A stretch of DNA of 60,000 nt, from contig NW_019091363.1 of NCBI RefSeq assembly GCF_001949145.1, positions 2,206,902 through 2,266,901 of the forward strand. The letters are read 5' to 3'. Positions 1 to 10,888 of this stretch are shown one piece after another; the stretch's first letter is position 1, and every line of letters starts with the position of its first letter. Both the position numbers and the translations under genes were made by a program. The notes under the pieces were generated by a model that made no database searches, was not told where the DNA came from, and saw only the letters and a program-made list of their open reading frames with translations. The stretch comes from Acanthaster planci. Lineage: Eukaryota > Echinodermata > Asteroidea > Valvatida > Acanthasteridae.

Positions 1-847
1 TGCATCTTTAGTTGACTTAAACTCTCCCATCTAGTAAAGTTATGTTCATGCCAAAGGTTCCCTCTGTATTTAATTATGAAAAATGTTATAACCACTGATG
101 CAACCATGCCTCAGGGCCTGGCTAGGCTTCACGTGGTAGACTACATCACAGTATGATCACAGGCACGGTATGCACATGCATTGCCCACGTTCCAAGGTGC
201 TAGCACGACCGAGCTGAATTCAAGCATTTTGTGACGAGGATTTTTTTTTTTTTAGAAATGTTCTGGTGAATTTTCATAAAATTTTGTATTCATATTATTT
301 AACTTGTGTATTACGATCAAATTACAGAATTTGTGAGAGGTTTTATAAAACGAATACTGCCCACTTTATCTCGTGATGTCGTAAAACTAGCCTCCCTTGG
401 TTATTTTACGGAAAATAACAGAATGCTCAGTGGATCATCTCAGGAGGCCAGTACATGTGCACCACTCAAAGTAGTCAATTTTTGTATGAAAAATTGAAGT
501 GCACCCTCACTAGCATCACCTCAATTTTTGTATAAAAATTGAGCTCACTTGCTAAAGAACTTGTGCAAACTTGCAAACACGTTGTGGGCCAGTCTTAAGG
601 GGACTGCTGCTAAGCAAAAAATGGTTGCTCAATAACAAACACTCCTCTATTCACCGAGCCCATGGGGGTGGAGTAAACTATTTTAAACTCAACCTGTTTG
701 GAATGCTGGTACAGGTCTGACACTAAATAAAGTCAACTCTCATCACCCACTCCAAGCGGAAACAAAAGAGGGCGTGCTTTTAAATAAAACGGACAGTCCT
801 TTGGTACAAAGTCACATCATAGTTGATGCAAAGCATGCCGAGTATAT
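1..847. other. non-coding flank downstream of YIPF6
   Basis: A/T-rich, with a T12 run at 241-252 and a short near-palindrome TCAATTTTTGTATGAAAAATTGA at 476-498 that recurs partly at 521-541. The only ORF is short and unconserved. Nothing else recognised. Confidence 0.5.
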
Positions 848-980
848 ACGCAACAAATTTATTCTGGAATGTATGGTCTTCGCGTGCACGCCGAACACGT
901 ACAAGAACCCGGTTAGAAAACTTCGTACCAGACTGTCTTTCTTTTGCCAGTGAGGGTGCACTTCAACTCGGGGCAGATGA
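848..980 (+). repeat. dispersed repeat, copy 1 (about 133 bp)
   Basis: Aligns in opposite orientation with 43558-43692 over its whole length, with an estimated three quarters of bases identical. Shared words include AATTTATTC, AATGTATGGTCTT, TGCAAGAACC/TACAAGAACC and GGAAAACTT/AGAAAACTT. Because the two copies translate alike in one frame they could pass for a protein match, but both read better as an interspersed repeat. No terminal repeats were seen. Confidence 0.7.
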
Positions 981-1094
981 GAAGATTGCTTGGGCCAACC
1001 AATTACATGTACCTTGCTGTGACCCAGACGGACTGTAGAAATGCAAACAATGCAAGAGTATGGGGACCTGAGAATTTGCTCTTCATAACGATGT

Positions 1095-1100
1095 TTTATT
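1095..1100 (-). promoter_or_regulatory. YIPF6: candidate polyadenylation signal AATAAA for YIPF6
   Basis: AATAAA on the minus strand about 105 nt after the YIPF6 stop codon, the first such hexamer downstream. A second one lies at 858-863, inside a dispersed repeat. Which is used cannot be told from sequence. Confidence 0.45.
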
Positions 1101-1204
1101 GTGACAGTGCCCTCTATGATGAGAGTCGACTGTAACACCTTCCTATTGTGTCTGCCATATCTGTGAAAGGACTAATGAAACAGGATCTGCTACAGGTTGC
1201 AGAC

Positions 1205-1323
1205 TCAGCCGGCGCTGCGTGAGATGATCAACCAGCCAATCACAAAGTAGAAGAGAAAGATGGGATAGACAGCCAGGAGCTTCCTGTGCTGTGGTTGGCT
1301 GTCGGCCAGGAATGCCAGAGATG
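1205..1323 (-). CDS. YIPF6: YIPF6 coding exon 7 (residues 193-231 and stop)
   Basis: Acceptor tttcaacag. It encodes ASLAFLADSQPQHRKLLAVY and a last hydrophobic span FLFYFVIGWLII, then a short SRSAG tail and TGA. Length and end position agree with vertebrate YIPF6. Confidence 0.97.
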
Positions 1324-4300
1324 CTGTTGAAATAAAACAAAGAGATGATGTCAGAAGGTAAACATCCATACATGTATATTGTTTGTTGAATCCCACAAAA
1401 CAAGAATTAAGGCCACTTTTGAGTATTTTTGGTTTTAGTTCCTATTAGAAAGAGCAAACTGAGCTTTTTTCTATGACCAAGCATGATTTTGACACTGAAA
1501 AAATAGGGAAAAGTTCCCTGCTGACCCCAAAAGTATAATGACTGCAGCAGAGAATAGTGAAAATGGAGGAAATAAAAGATTCCGAAATCCTGCTAAAATA
1601 GGAAAAGTTCATGCCTGTATGGTGTATTGCTCCACTTGGCATCTTGATGGTAATGGTCATTACTGGTCCCTATTGATTTACAGTTAGCAAATGGTTTTAA
1701 AGGCCTTTAACTCGAATACAACTAGCAACTTATTCTATTGGGTCAGGTCACTTTTTCACTGGCAAGTAAGAGAGCATTTAGGCATTGCCACAATACAATC
1801 TGCTCCTTGTAGACCAATCTGTAGACCAAGAACACCACTCAAAAAATTGGGTATGATTCCATTTAAAAAAAAAATTAAATACCAGATAAAATGCGATGTT
1901 TAGAACTTAAACGGACAACCAATACTAGTACATTTAAAGTATGTGAGATTTTTCATTCATCTGAACCTTTTTAATGAGTGCAAACGGCTAATCGTTGTGA
2001 ACCCTTAACTATCTTTCACACATGAAAATAAAAACAATGAAATTACAGTATCGCACGCTGCACCATCTTCCATCGCTGGTTACTATCAAAAGCATTTATA
2101 GCCACGATATTAAGTCGGATGGGACGAAACCAACGAAGACGAGTTCAGCTGTGAAGTAAGCTACTAACGCACGTACACATGTGTGCACGGCACTGCACGA
2201 CCCTCACTCATGCCTATTGAAAATCTCAAACACAATTGGGTGTCTACAACAAAAGGGCAGTACAAGCAAGGAGCAGCAACAGATCTGTCACGTGGTACAT
2301 TAAAAGGAGCCGTCTACTGGATGATCCAAAAGAAGCAAAATGGGCCAAGAATTGCCTTATTTCAGTGGAATTAAGCAAACAAAGTTATTTTCTGTAGATC
2401 TTTGGGAATTTGTATCATTACAAACACACAGACCACTGTCGCTCCAAGCGGCTTTCTTTTTCCACTTGGTACCAAGGAACCAAATGCACTTGGCCACACC
2501 CACTATTGTACATAAATCAGATTAGGACTATGAGCCAAAATCCATATTTTCCCCAACATTCATGTCAATGGGTGTTACTTTGTTTGGAGTTTACTGTTTT
2601 TTGAATTTTTGGAAATAATGTTTGTCAAACTGTCAACAATGTTTTCGTTAGTGATAAAAGCATGACTTGAGTGACAAAAATAACACTCCTGGATACTAAA
2701 AAATACAAGAACACTGTGATTAAGCTTTCACAAAGTCAAAATAAATAACGTCTTTGATTCCATGTAAAGATTAATCCCATATTGGCATGGGTATTGAGAC
2801 CAAAGATTCTATAACGCTGCATAGCGGTGCAAGATGGAGAACTCTGCCAGGAAGGTGTAATCACCATAAGCACCATTCGAGTGCACGTTAATACAAAGGT
2901 GCAGGCATACCAGGTGTGTGTGCCTGTCATGGCGCCTGCGCCTGTTGCATTAACATGCACTGCACAGGCGTATTGCTACCCAAATGGTGCCCATATGATT
3001 ACTGCGTTTTACGCGTATTCATGGTGAAGTTCTCCATCTTGTGCCGGTACGCGGTGCTATATGATCTTTGATTGTGACGGCTTGAATCCCGGGCCGATGG
3101 CTCCCTTGAGTGTGCACTTGCGACGTGCTGATCAGTAACTCGGCACCCGGACTTGCACGTTCATGTACGTTCTTGTCGAACTCCAGGAAATCCGCTAGAC
3201 GAAAGCAATGCGGTTATTGCTCCATTAGCTTAGCGGTGGAATAAAAAGACCAGATTTTTAGGATTTTAAAAATTCTCGATATTTCAATATAAGAAAAAAG
3301 GCCCGATTCGCTATGAAAAAAATATCGCGGTTTCGATAATTATTGTGATACCAAACAGGCCTAAAAGAACCATGATAATATCTTTTGTTTACCAAATGTA
3401 GACCAGATGAAAGCACAGATGACAAGCACTAGTCGAATGATGAACAGCAAGGTGGAGTCCTCGCTGAGCATGATGAGCCGGCAGATGATGAGACTGATGA
3501 CTAAGGGTAGGATGCAGTAACCCAGCACGCACACACTCTGGAAGATGGAACTGCAGTGGAAGAGGAAACAATGAAATGGAACTTTTGTAAGCTTCAACTA
3601 TCACTCTGTGGGAACCAATAGTTGAGCTAGGGTACCCAAGCGTCTTCCTGACACCCCGTGGGTCATTTTGGACTCCTTTTATTTCACTTCGAGGCAAAAG
3701 TGCACAGCCTGACTCAAATGTTGGCTGAGCCAGGCTGGGAATTGTCTAAGGAAGCCTGCCACCCACCACACTGTGTGGTCAACGGAAGGCACCACTAGTA
3801 ATGAAATCTGTGATGGGCCTACACCTGTGCTCTCAGGACATCCCATTTTGTTCATTTGTGGTCCTTCTTATGGGAGCCACATGGGGATTATGGATTCAAA
3901 ACTCCATAGGAAACTGTGATGCATGACTTCATTAGTACAAAGGTCTGTACTTGAAGTCCAATTGAAAGTAACAGAGGTTTTGGGCCTCACAGTTCTGAAG
4001 CAGGTGCAATATGGTACTGAAATGTGGGGGCCTTTAGGTGATAACTCAAGGGAACAAAGATCCTTTACAAACAGGATGCGCCAGGTATCCAGGCGGCTGT
4101 AGTCGAGACCATCACAAATCCCTATGTATCTATTGCAAGGCCATCACAAGTCAAGTCTGAAGCCAATGTAGGCTCCCGCCCCCAAGCTATTCAAATGAAA
4201 TGTGACTAATGCATCCCTTTGTCACTAAATACCCTGTTACTTTTGATTGCTTCTGTGACTAGAGTTGTGATAGAACTGGTGAAGAGACTTGATGAGTTTG

Positions 4301-7300
4301 AATTGTGGTTAACTCAGCCCTGGTATCCAAACACTCGATAGCCCTCTGAAAATGGCGGATATGCATATCCAGATCCACTGTCCACAACCCAAAACCTTCT
4401 TTGCATATTCCAAAACTACTTTAATTAGATCGACAGCCAACGGAGCTGCAGGAAATGCCTGTATTCACCCAAAAATGCCTCAGAAATAGCCCCTGGTTGG
4501 TTTCCTTTCACGGTATACAGTGCTGTACAGAGAATATTAAAATGAGGAGCCACTGGCTCCAAGAATAAAAGTTAGGCACCAGGTCGATTTTTGGACATAC
4601 TCTACACAAAATTGCAAAATACACAAGTTACGTGTACAAAATCTGACAAAACACACAGAAACACTGTTCTGTCAATTATCCGCAGAACAGACAGGCTTTA
4701 GATTTGTGCTTGTGGATTAAGTCAAAAATGGCAACCAATTATATGAAAAAAAAAACAGCTGAAAGAAAAGACAAGGCATTGTTCTCTTACGTTTGAGTAT
4801 TTCGTCCTTGGAACCGGACCGGACAAAGGGGAGCATTGGTTTCAAAACTTTACAATACATTTTGGACTGAAACAAGTTTATTGCACTGGAATGGTGGCAT
4901 GCATAGACTGCTAGTGCATTATGAATACATAAAATCTCTCAGTTCCCCATACACACTCTATACAGAGTGCGACCACAAACCAGTCCACTCAGGTACCTAG
5001 TGCCTGTTCATGAGCATATGTACCTTCATGTAAACTACGTTGCATTTAACATGTGCTCATGCTCTGTGCATAGTAAGACGGAGAATAAAACGCATAATCA
5101 TAGAGACTTATTGCTCAGTGCACGTAGACGAAAACTGGGCAGCTATCGTTCGTGAAATATGACTGACAAGGTAGGCAAATAATGGGCACAAATCATGGTC
5201 GCCATTGGCGGTAACAATTTAACATTTGGTCGCATATCATCATTTTTTTAGGTGCAAATGTGACTGTTTTGCTCACAGCGTACAGCACTCATGGTACATT
5301 ACATTTCACAGGACAGTGCTGCATGGCTTGGGTAAGTGGCATTGCTAAGAGGCATGGGTGTGGCTCGGACCTTTTTGGAATGGAGATGGGAGTTAACTCC
5401 GAGGTAATTTCAAGCAAATTGGTGATGTTCATCTCCTTCATTCTTTTCTTTCCTTTTTACTTTTCTCATTCCACCTTTTTTATTTCTCAACTTTTTTTCT
5501 AGGAGAGGCAAGTGCTCCCCATTTTTCTTCCTTGAGATGCCAATGGTCAAAACATCATTCTTAATCACCTCAGCCGGGTACTGCTTCATTAAATACTCAC
5601 ATGACTCCCCCGAGTAGCTTGGAGTTTAGAGCCACCATGATGGCACCGAAGGCAATGAGAGCAAATACCTCTGAGAACTGAGCTTCAATGGCTGTTCCCT
5701 TCGGCTCCTTGTCACCAGAACTTGAGGAACCTTGAAGTAGCCTGGATTTGAGAAAAATTGAATCATCTCATCAATAATGGTGATACATCAAAAGACACTG
5801 GCGCAATAGAAAACTAACATATATGCATTTTTTTAAGATGTAAATATTTGGCATTGATTGTATCCACTGGTAAATTTACGTGAACCAGCCCACTCAGCAA
5901 GGTAAATTCAATTGTCAACTGGTAAGACACCTGCACCATTGTTATCAGGAAGTCGTAGGTTCAAGGCCCAGCCAAGTGGGCTTGTGAATATTTCCACAAA
6001 TGTTCAAGTCAAATACATATTGATGAAGTGCAAAACAAATAATACAAAATATATATCTGGAGAATAAATATTTAGCCCTTTTTATCAAATGCATGTCTAA
6101 AAGTTTTGAGACTATTCAGCAGCTCTTGATCTCAGCTTTTCTGTCAACTAGCCCACTGAGCAACTTGACTTATTTTTACAAACAGCCCACAGAAATGTTC
6201 ATAAGCGTAAACTAAGTCTGGCTTTTTGAACTTTATTTTTTCAATCTTAACGGTAGAGTCATGCTGTCAGAATTAAAACATAAAAGTGGAAGATTCAAAA
6301 TTGTTACAATCAATGGTATTAAACCACACAAATACTCTAAATTCACGGTGTTTGTAAACTTGGTGTTATTCATCTTCACAAATAAAACAAAAGACAGTTT
6401 TATGAAGGTAGAAGTTATTTCTCTAGCCCAACGGGAAGTTAAAGAGTGCATTTTACAAGCCAATAGCAGTGTTTACTCAAATCTGTATGCCAGTCAATGT
6501 TTAGGCATGATTTGGTATATTACATACAAATTTGGAAATAATTTGCGTACAGTATATATTCCCTTCCTTCAACAGAACTGGAAGACCGCTATTGATCTAT
6601 TTGACCTGCTTGTCATTGTCAGTGTCCAGAAAAATCCACTGAACTCTGCAGCATCACTTAAAATGTGGCAAAAGTAACCACAAAACCCTAATTCTTTAAG
6701 TTGAGGATGGATGGGAAAAATATTTTACTTACATTGCAAACACTGTGCACAGCACGAGTGGACCCCACAGGTCCCCTGGAAAAATAAGAATCAATCAATT
6801 AATAAAACAAGAGGTCTGCGACAGGTATGTGGCACCTGCAAACTAAAGTCAAGATGATTGTTTCACAATTTGCTGATTCACAACCCATCAATTCCTTTCC
6901 ATAATCCACCAGAGAGGAACACTTAAACATCTGAGCAGTTTGTTTTATATTTGAGCGGTCATTTGTTTTCTGAAATCTAGAAATACCAGTACATCCTGAT
7001 CTTAGTTCATCACTATGAGAAGTTCAACTCAATTACCACATGCATGTAGCTTGTACTGGCATTTTAGTTTACTTTGAACAAAACTGCTGGCAAGGACGGT
7101 GTGTGAGTTGATTATCTATCAGCATAGATTCCCCGCATGAACAAGAGAATGACTAGCTATCAACAACATCCCTCCAAGCCTTCAACCTGCATAAACTGGC
7201 TTATGTGCTTTTATGGCACACTGGAGGCACAGGTAATTTTTATCTGACCATGTTCAAACTCCAAGCATTTTTGTGTGGTCACCAGTCACACAGCACAAAT

Positions 7301-9075
7301 GGAGTTACACTTGTTGATTCACCCTCTCTGTTTGCCAATGGGAAAGTACACACTGTAGTACCTGTGTAGACATCCCTTACTAAAACCCTTTATTTGGGGT
7401 TGGTAACAACCAGTATGGGGAAGCTTATCTTCACTAAGAAACTTACAATCTTTCAGCAGAGCTTTGCTCTGTTTTGGGTACAAGACGTGGAACAACTTCA
7501 CTCCAACTGCTCTCAAATCTCTCATCTGAAAAAGCAAGAGGTTAACATAAGAAAAGCAGCCCAGAGTAAAATTTTCAAAAGCCACACCACTGTCAGGGAA
7601 ATGTATTTAAGCAGGGTTGTTATTCAGTAATTTCTGCTATTTCACAAGCAAAATATTGAGTTGTTCATTGCAATAGACAGCAAATTGAGTCAGTGTGAAA
7701 AAAGCAAAAATGAAACACTGGCAGGAAAATGAATGAGCCCAGTTTTAGCAGAGTTCATTTGCAGTACTTTGTTATGCCAAAATATTGAGCTTTTTGTTGA
7801 AGACAATCTCAAAGAAGAAACCTTGGGTGGAAACTTACAACTGTAATTCTCACTGGCTCATCTAATGTTGATAGTTCGGAATCATCTTCAGAAGCCCCTG
7901 GTATTGTGATCTCTCTGTCTACGGGATGCTCCATCTCCAAGTCAGTGAACTTTGTTCCTAACTGTCAAAAAGGTGGTAAAACCATGAAGTAATACAATTA
8001 ATGAATTTACTTTCTGTCTCATGGTCACATTTGGAAGCCACCAGTGTTAAACAGTGTATCGACTGGAAGAGGGTTTTTTCCTAAAGATTAATGTATTTAT
8101 TGACAGTATACGGTACATGTAAAAACAAACACTTTAAGCCAATGTTGTTACAATAAACGTGACTGGGTCATCCACACAAACATGAAATAGACAACTAAAC
8201 TAAATGACTTCTATGGGCTTTGCTAATTGCTATGTACCTTTTTCTACATGTTTGGTATGACGTTTGAGCAGTTGAGTAGAAGATGTTTTAGCACACAAAC
8301 TTCTTTACTTTCATTTTAAATTAAGTTCTGCTTTCCATTGGAGAAATTCCATTCTTTTCATCATTCATCATGGCGTAGATTTATTATTTTAAATGTAACG
8401 TCTGATAAACATTCTGTAATGACTGATGCATGCACAGCAGTTGACATGAAGTTCAAACGTCCTGCTCATGCTAGCCAACTACTACATGTAGTAATGTACT
8501 GACATCGCCGGGTCCCTTATTTCGCCAGTTACTGTGAAAACCAATCAGACTTGATACCACGTAGTCTGACAAATTCTGTATCTCAAGGTTTCAGACCGCT
8601 CCAGTTCAGACCAGACACCAAACCAATTTCTGTGTGAATTACTCAGTATTTTCACTGCTAAATTTGACTTTTTATGACATTCTCTCACTTTCAGATGGCT
8701 AGTAGGTCACTGTACTGTAGACAAAATTTAGTTGCGTCCATATATATGGAATTCTTTCCACAAAGGGGCAATGTGATTCTCCATTCTTTTGAGATTTTTT
8801 TCAGAGAAAACGTTTATAAGTTCTCATCACACTAATGTACATGTATGTGGGAAGTACACGAGTGTTAGCGCCCTCTTTATTTTGCGAACGTTGAAATTTC
8901 ATGCAGATATTGCAATACACAGTGCACATAATGCCAACCACGTACGATCTTACAACCTAAATGAAGTTTGATATCTTTAAATCACTTGTGCTCACTAACA
9001 AATACATTCATATACACTGCACCATCCAAAAAATTAACAAACCTTTTGCGACGGCTCCATTGTTGCGTCTGACAT
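1205..9075 (-). CDS. YIPF6: YIPF6, Yip1-domain family member 6 (complete, 7 exons)
   Basis: Coding exons on the minus strand are 9075-9043, 7961-7839, 7525-7447, 6775-6733, 5741-5601, 3550-3393 and 1323-1205. All introns are GT-AG, the phases are consistent, and the product is 231 residues (the human protein is about 236). Seen: an acidic N-terminal tail with the motif REITIPG (about 28-34), MRDLRAVG-KLFHVLYP (53-68), then DWDLWGPLVLC (78-88), NSKLLGG (132-138), VCVLGYCILPL (146-156) and AFLADSQP (196-203). These match vertebrate YIPF6 closely. About five hydrophobic spans lie near residues 83-97, 115-131, 143-168, 172-196 and 209-227, the Yip1-domain layout with a cytosolic N terminus. Family knowledge: Yip1-family proteins are Golgi/ER-Golgi membrane proteins that bind Rab GTPases and support vesicle traffic and Golgi structure. 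The first ATG of exon 1 was taken as the start; a second Met lies five codons on. Confidence 0.97.
2801..3070. mobile_element. hAT-like foldback MITE in YIPF6 intron 6
   Basis: The ends form long inverted repeats. CAAAGATTCTATA at the left and CAAAGATCATATA on the other strand at the right both continue into CACAAGATGGAGAAC or TGCAAGATGGAGAAC, giving about 42 bp of good pairing and weaker pairing beyond. It is flanked by ATTGAGAC (2793-2800) and ATTGTGAC (3071-3078), an 8-bp target duplication with one mismatch. An 8-bp duplication with CA-starting termini is the hAT superfamily pattern. No transposase coding is present, so it is non-autonomous. Confidence 0.8.
3393..3550 (-). CDS. YIPF6: YIPF6 coding exon 6 (residues 140-192)
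   Basis: Acceptor ccactgcag, donor gtaaac. It encodes FQSVCVLGYCILPL and two hydrophobic spans, ending at AFIWSTF. VCVLGYCILPL is the most diagnostic motif of the gene. Confidence 0.97.
5601..5741 (-). CDS. YIPF6: YIPF6 coding exon 5 (residues 93-139)
   Basis: Acceptor atccag, donor gtgagt. It encodes a hydrophilic, Ser/Lys-rich loop and then FSEVFALIAFGAIMVALNSK with LLGG, matching the second membrane span of the family. It begins and ends in split codons that match the neighbouring exons. Confidence 0.96.
5912..5968 (+). repeat. tRNA-like SINE head fragment in YIPF6 intron 4
   Basis: A box-A-like stretch TTGTCAACTGG (5912-5922) is followed 46 nt later by a box-B-like GGTTCAAGGCC (5958-5968), normal pol III internal-promoter spacing. 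No cloverleaf can be completed, so this is a tRNA-derived SINE relic rather than a tRNA gene. The limits of its 3' body are unclear. Confidence 0.45.
6733..6775 (-). CDS. YIPF6: YIPF6 coding exon 4 (residues 79-92, micro-exon of 43 nt)
   Basis: A 43-nt exon between acceptor tttttccag and donor gtaag. It completes the Trp codon split from exon 3 and encodes DLWGPLVLCTVFA, the start of membrane span 1. It is too short to appear as an ORF and was found by requiring the conserved DWDLWGPL motif. Confidence 0.96.
7447..7525 (-). CDS. YIPF6: YIPF6 coding exon 3 (residues 53-78)
   Basis: Acceptor ctttttcag, donor gtaagt, ending in phase 1. It encodes MRDLRAVGVKLFHVLYPKQS and on to LLKD, the amphipathic stretch before the first membrane span. 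Confidence 0.97.
7839..7961 (-). CDS. YIPF6: YIPF6 coding exon 2 (residues 12-52)
   Basis: Acceptor gacag and donor gtaag, phase 0 on both sides. It encodes the cytosolic acidic tail with the REITIPG segment and the STLDEPVRITV segment that leads into the conserved region; both have clear counterparts in vertebrate YIPF6. Confidence 0.95.
9043..9075 (-). CDS. YIPF6: YIPF6 coding exon 1 (residues 1-11)
   Basis: The exon encodes MSDATMEPSQK and ends CAAAAG before the donor gtttgt. The donor is weaker than gtragt, but phase 0 joins exon 2 cleanly. It is the least conserved exon, so the exact start (Met1 or Met6) rests on position rather than homology. Confidence 0.82.
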
Positions 9076-10214
9076 TATTGGCCAAATTCGGCCAAAACGT
9101 CCCGCATATGTCGCGTCTGAACTCCAATGTCAGATCATCCGTTTGTGTATCAAAATTGTCAGATCAGAGCACCAGACTACAAGTTGATCGTCCTCTGTTT
9201 CTGAGCTGGGCGCCTTATACCCAATGGATTCATTTTGTTGATGTACCCATGTAAAGTGCGTAGCGCGGCCCCAGCCCAGCGTGGCGCATTTCGAATTTTT
9301 CGCCTCTAGTTCCTTCCAGAGGAATATATTTATCTTAAATTTCACAATTTGTTCATAAATCTCGAGTTAATGGACTCACTACCAAGCTCACACGAAATTT
9401 TATTTGGGCCTAATTTTCCGATTTTTTTGAAGTGCAAAATGACCTCTTTTAAAATGCGCCCTAAATAGGAAACTGATTTCCCTGCAATTTGTAGTCTAGT
9501 TCGTAAATGAATGTAATAACGATTTGCTGGATTTTATTAATTTCACGAAATTCTTAAATGTTTTTCTGAGATTCTCGGATTTTCTAAGATTTGTTCAAGT
9601 GCGCCCCCTAAAGGAAAACTCAGCTAAATTTGTGCCGATTTTGTTTACTAGTGCTCCATGGGAGAATTTCATATTAATAATAAGTGAAAGACAAATCGAA
9701 GCTCAGCGTACTCGTATTTGTGTTAAACGGGACCAGGAAAAATATAAATCCTTGAAATTGCCCCTCTGTGTTTCACACAACCTTATTTTCATTTTTTTTT
9801 GTTTGCTATTTAGGCCCATCTGTATTTTGGAACCTTTTTTACTATTATGCATGAATTTGTCTATTCATGAGCAAAACTATTGTCGGACCCTGTTAGAATG
9901 CCATTTGAAGATGTTGAGTCCGACTAAGTGTCATTCCCACGGAAGTGTGTTGACCACAACACACCCCTCTCCAAGAAGGCCGGACGGGAGAAACCATCTG
10001 CCTAATTAGTCATTTATATGTTTCCACTTTTCCCGTGGTTTTCCTTTTCTGGCTGACCATATGTTTTCTTGGCCAATCCATCTAAGAAGTGGGCGAATAA
10101 CCTTAAACTGACTATAAAAATTGAAACCACATCCTGGTACGTGATCTTGAGAAAGTCCTAATTACGAAAGATGAGATTATTCCTTACCCAAGAAAATTTA
10201 GTGACTAAAGACCA
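9076..10214. other. upstream flank of YIPF6, probable 5' UTR/promoter then intergenic
   Basis: The bases just above the YIPF6 start should hold its 5' UTR and promoter, which would read leftward. There is no clear TATA box; a mildly GC-rich patch (9250-9290) is the only promoter-like composition. Beyond 9300 the sequence is A/T-rich. An open frame at 9524-10009 has no recognisable motif and is not called. Confidence 0.4.
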
Positions 10215-10888
10215 NNNNNNNNNNNNNNNNNNNNNNNNNNNNNNNNNNNNNNNNNNNNNNNNNNNNNNNNNNNNNNNNNNNNNNNNNNNNNNNNNNNNNN
10301 NNNNNNNNNNNNNNNNNNNNNNNNNNNNNNNNNNNNNNNNNNNNNNNNNNNNNNNNNNNNNNNNNNNNNNNNNNNNNNNNNNNNNNNNNNNNNNNNNNNN
10401 NNNNNNNNNNNNNNNNNNNNNNNNNNNNNNNNNNNNNNNNNNNNNNNNNNNNNNNNNNNNNNNNNNNNNNNNNNNNNNNNNNNNNNNNNNNNNNNNNNNN
10501 NNNNNNNNNNNNNNNNNNNNNNNNNNNNNNNNNNNNNNNNNNNNNNNNNNNNNNNNNNNNNNNNNNNNNNNNNNNNNNNNNNNNNNNNNNNNNNNNNNNN
10601 NNNNNNNNNNNNNNNNNNNNNNNNNNNNNNNNNNNNNNNNNNNNNNNNNNNNNNNNNNNNNNNNNNNNNNNNNNNNNNNNNNNNNNNNNNNNNNNNNNNN
10701 NNNNNNNNNNNNNNNNNNNNNNNNNNNNNNNNNNNNNNNNNNNNNNNNNNNNNNNNNNNNNNNNNNNNNNNNNNNNNNNNNNNNNNNNNNNNNNNNNNNN
10801 NNNNNNNNNNNNNNNNNNNNNNNNNNNNNNNNNNNNNNNNNNNNNNNNNNNNNNNNNNNNNNNNNNNNNNNNNNNNNNNNNNNNNNNN
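10215..10888. other. assembly gap (674 N)
   Basis: An unbroken run of N. All reading frames spanning it are artefacts. No statement about content is possible. Confidence 0.99.

Noticed and set aside
6261-6677. 138-codon plus-strand ORF
   Set aside because: It lies within intron 4 of YIPF6 on the opposite strand, with no motif.
9524-10009. 161-codon plus-strand ORF
   Set aside because: Low-complexity Phe/Leu/Lys composition from A/T-rich DNA; no domain.
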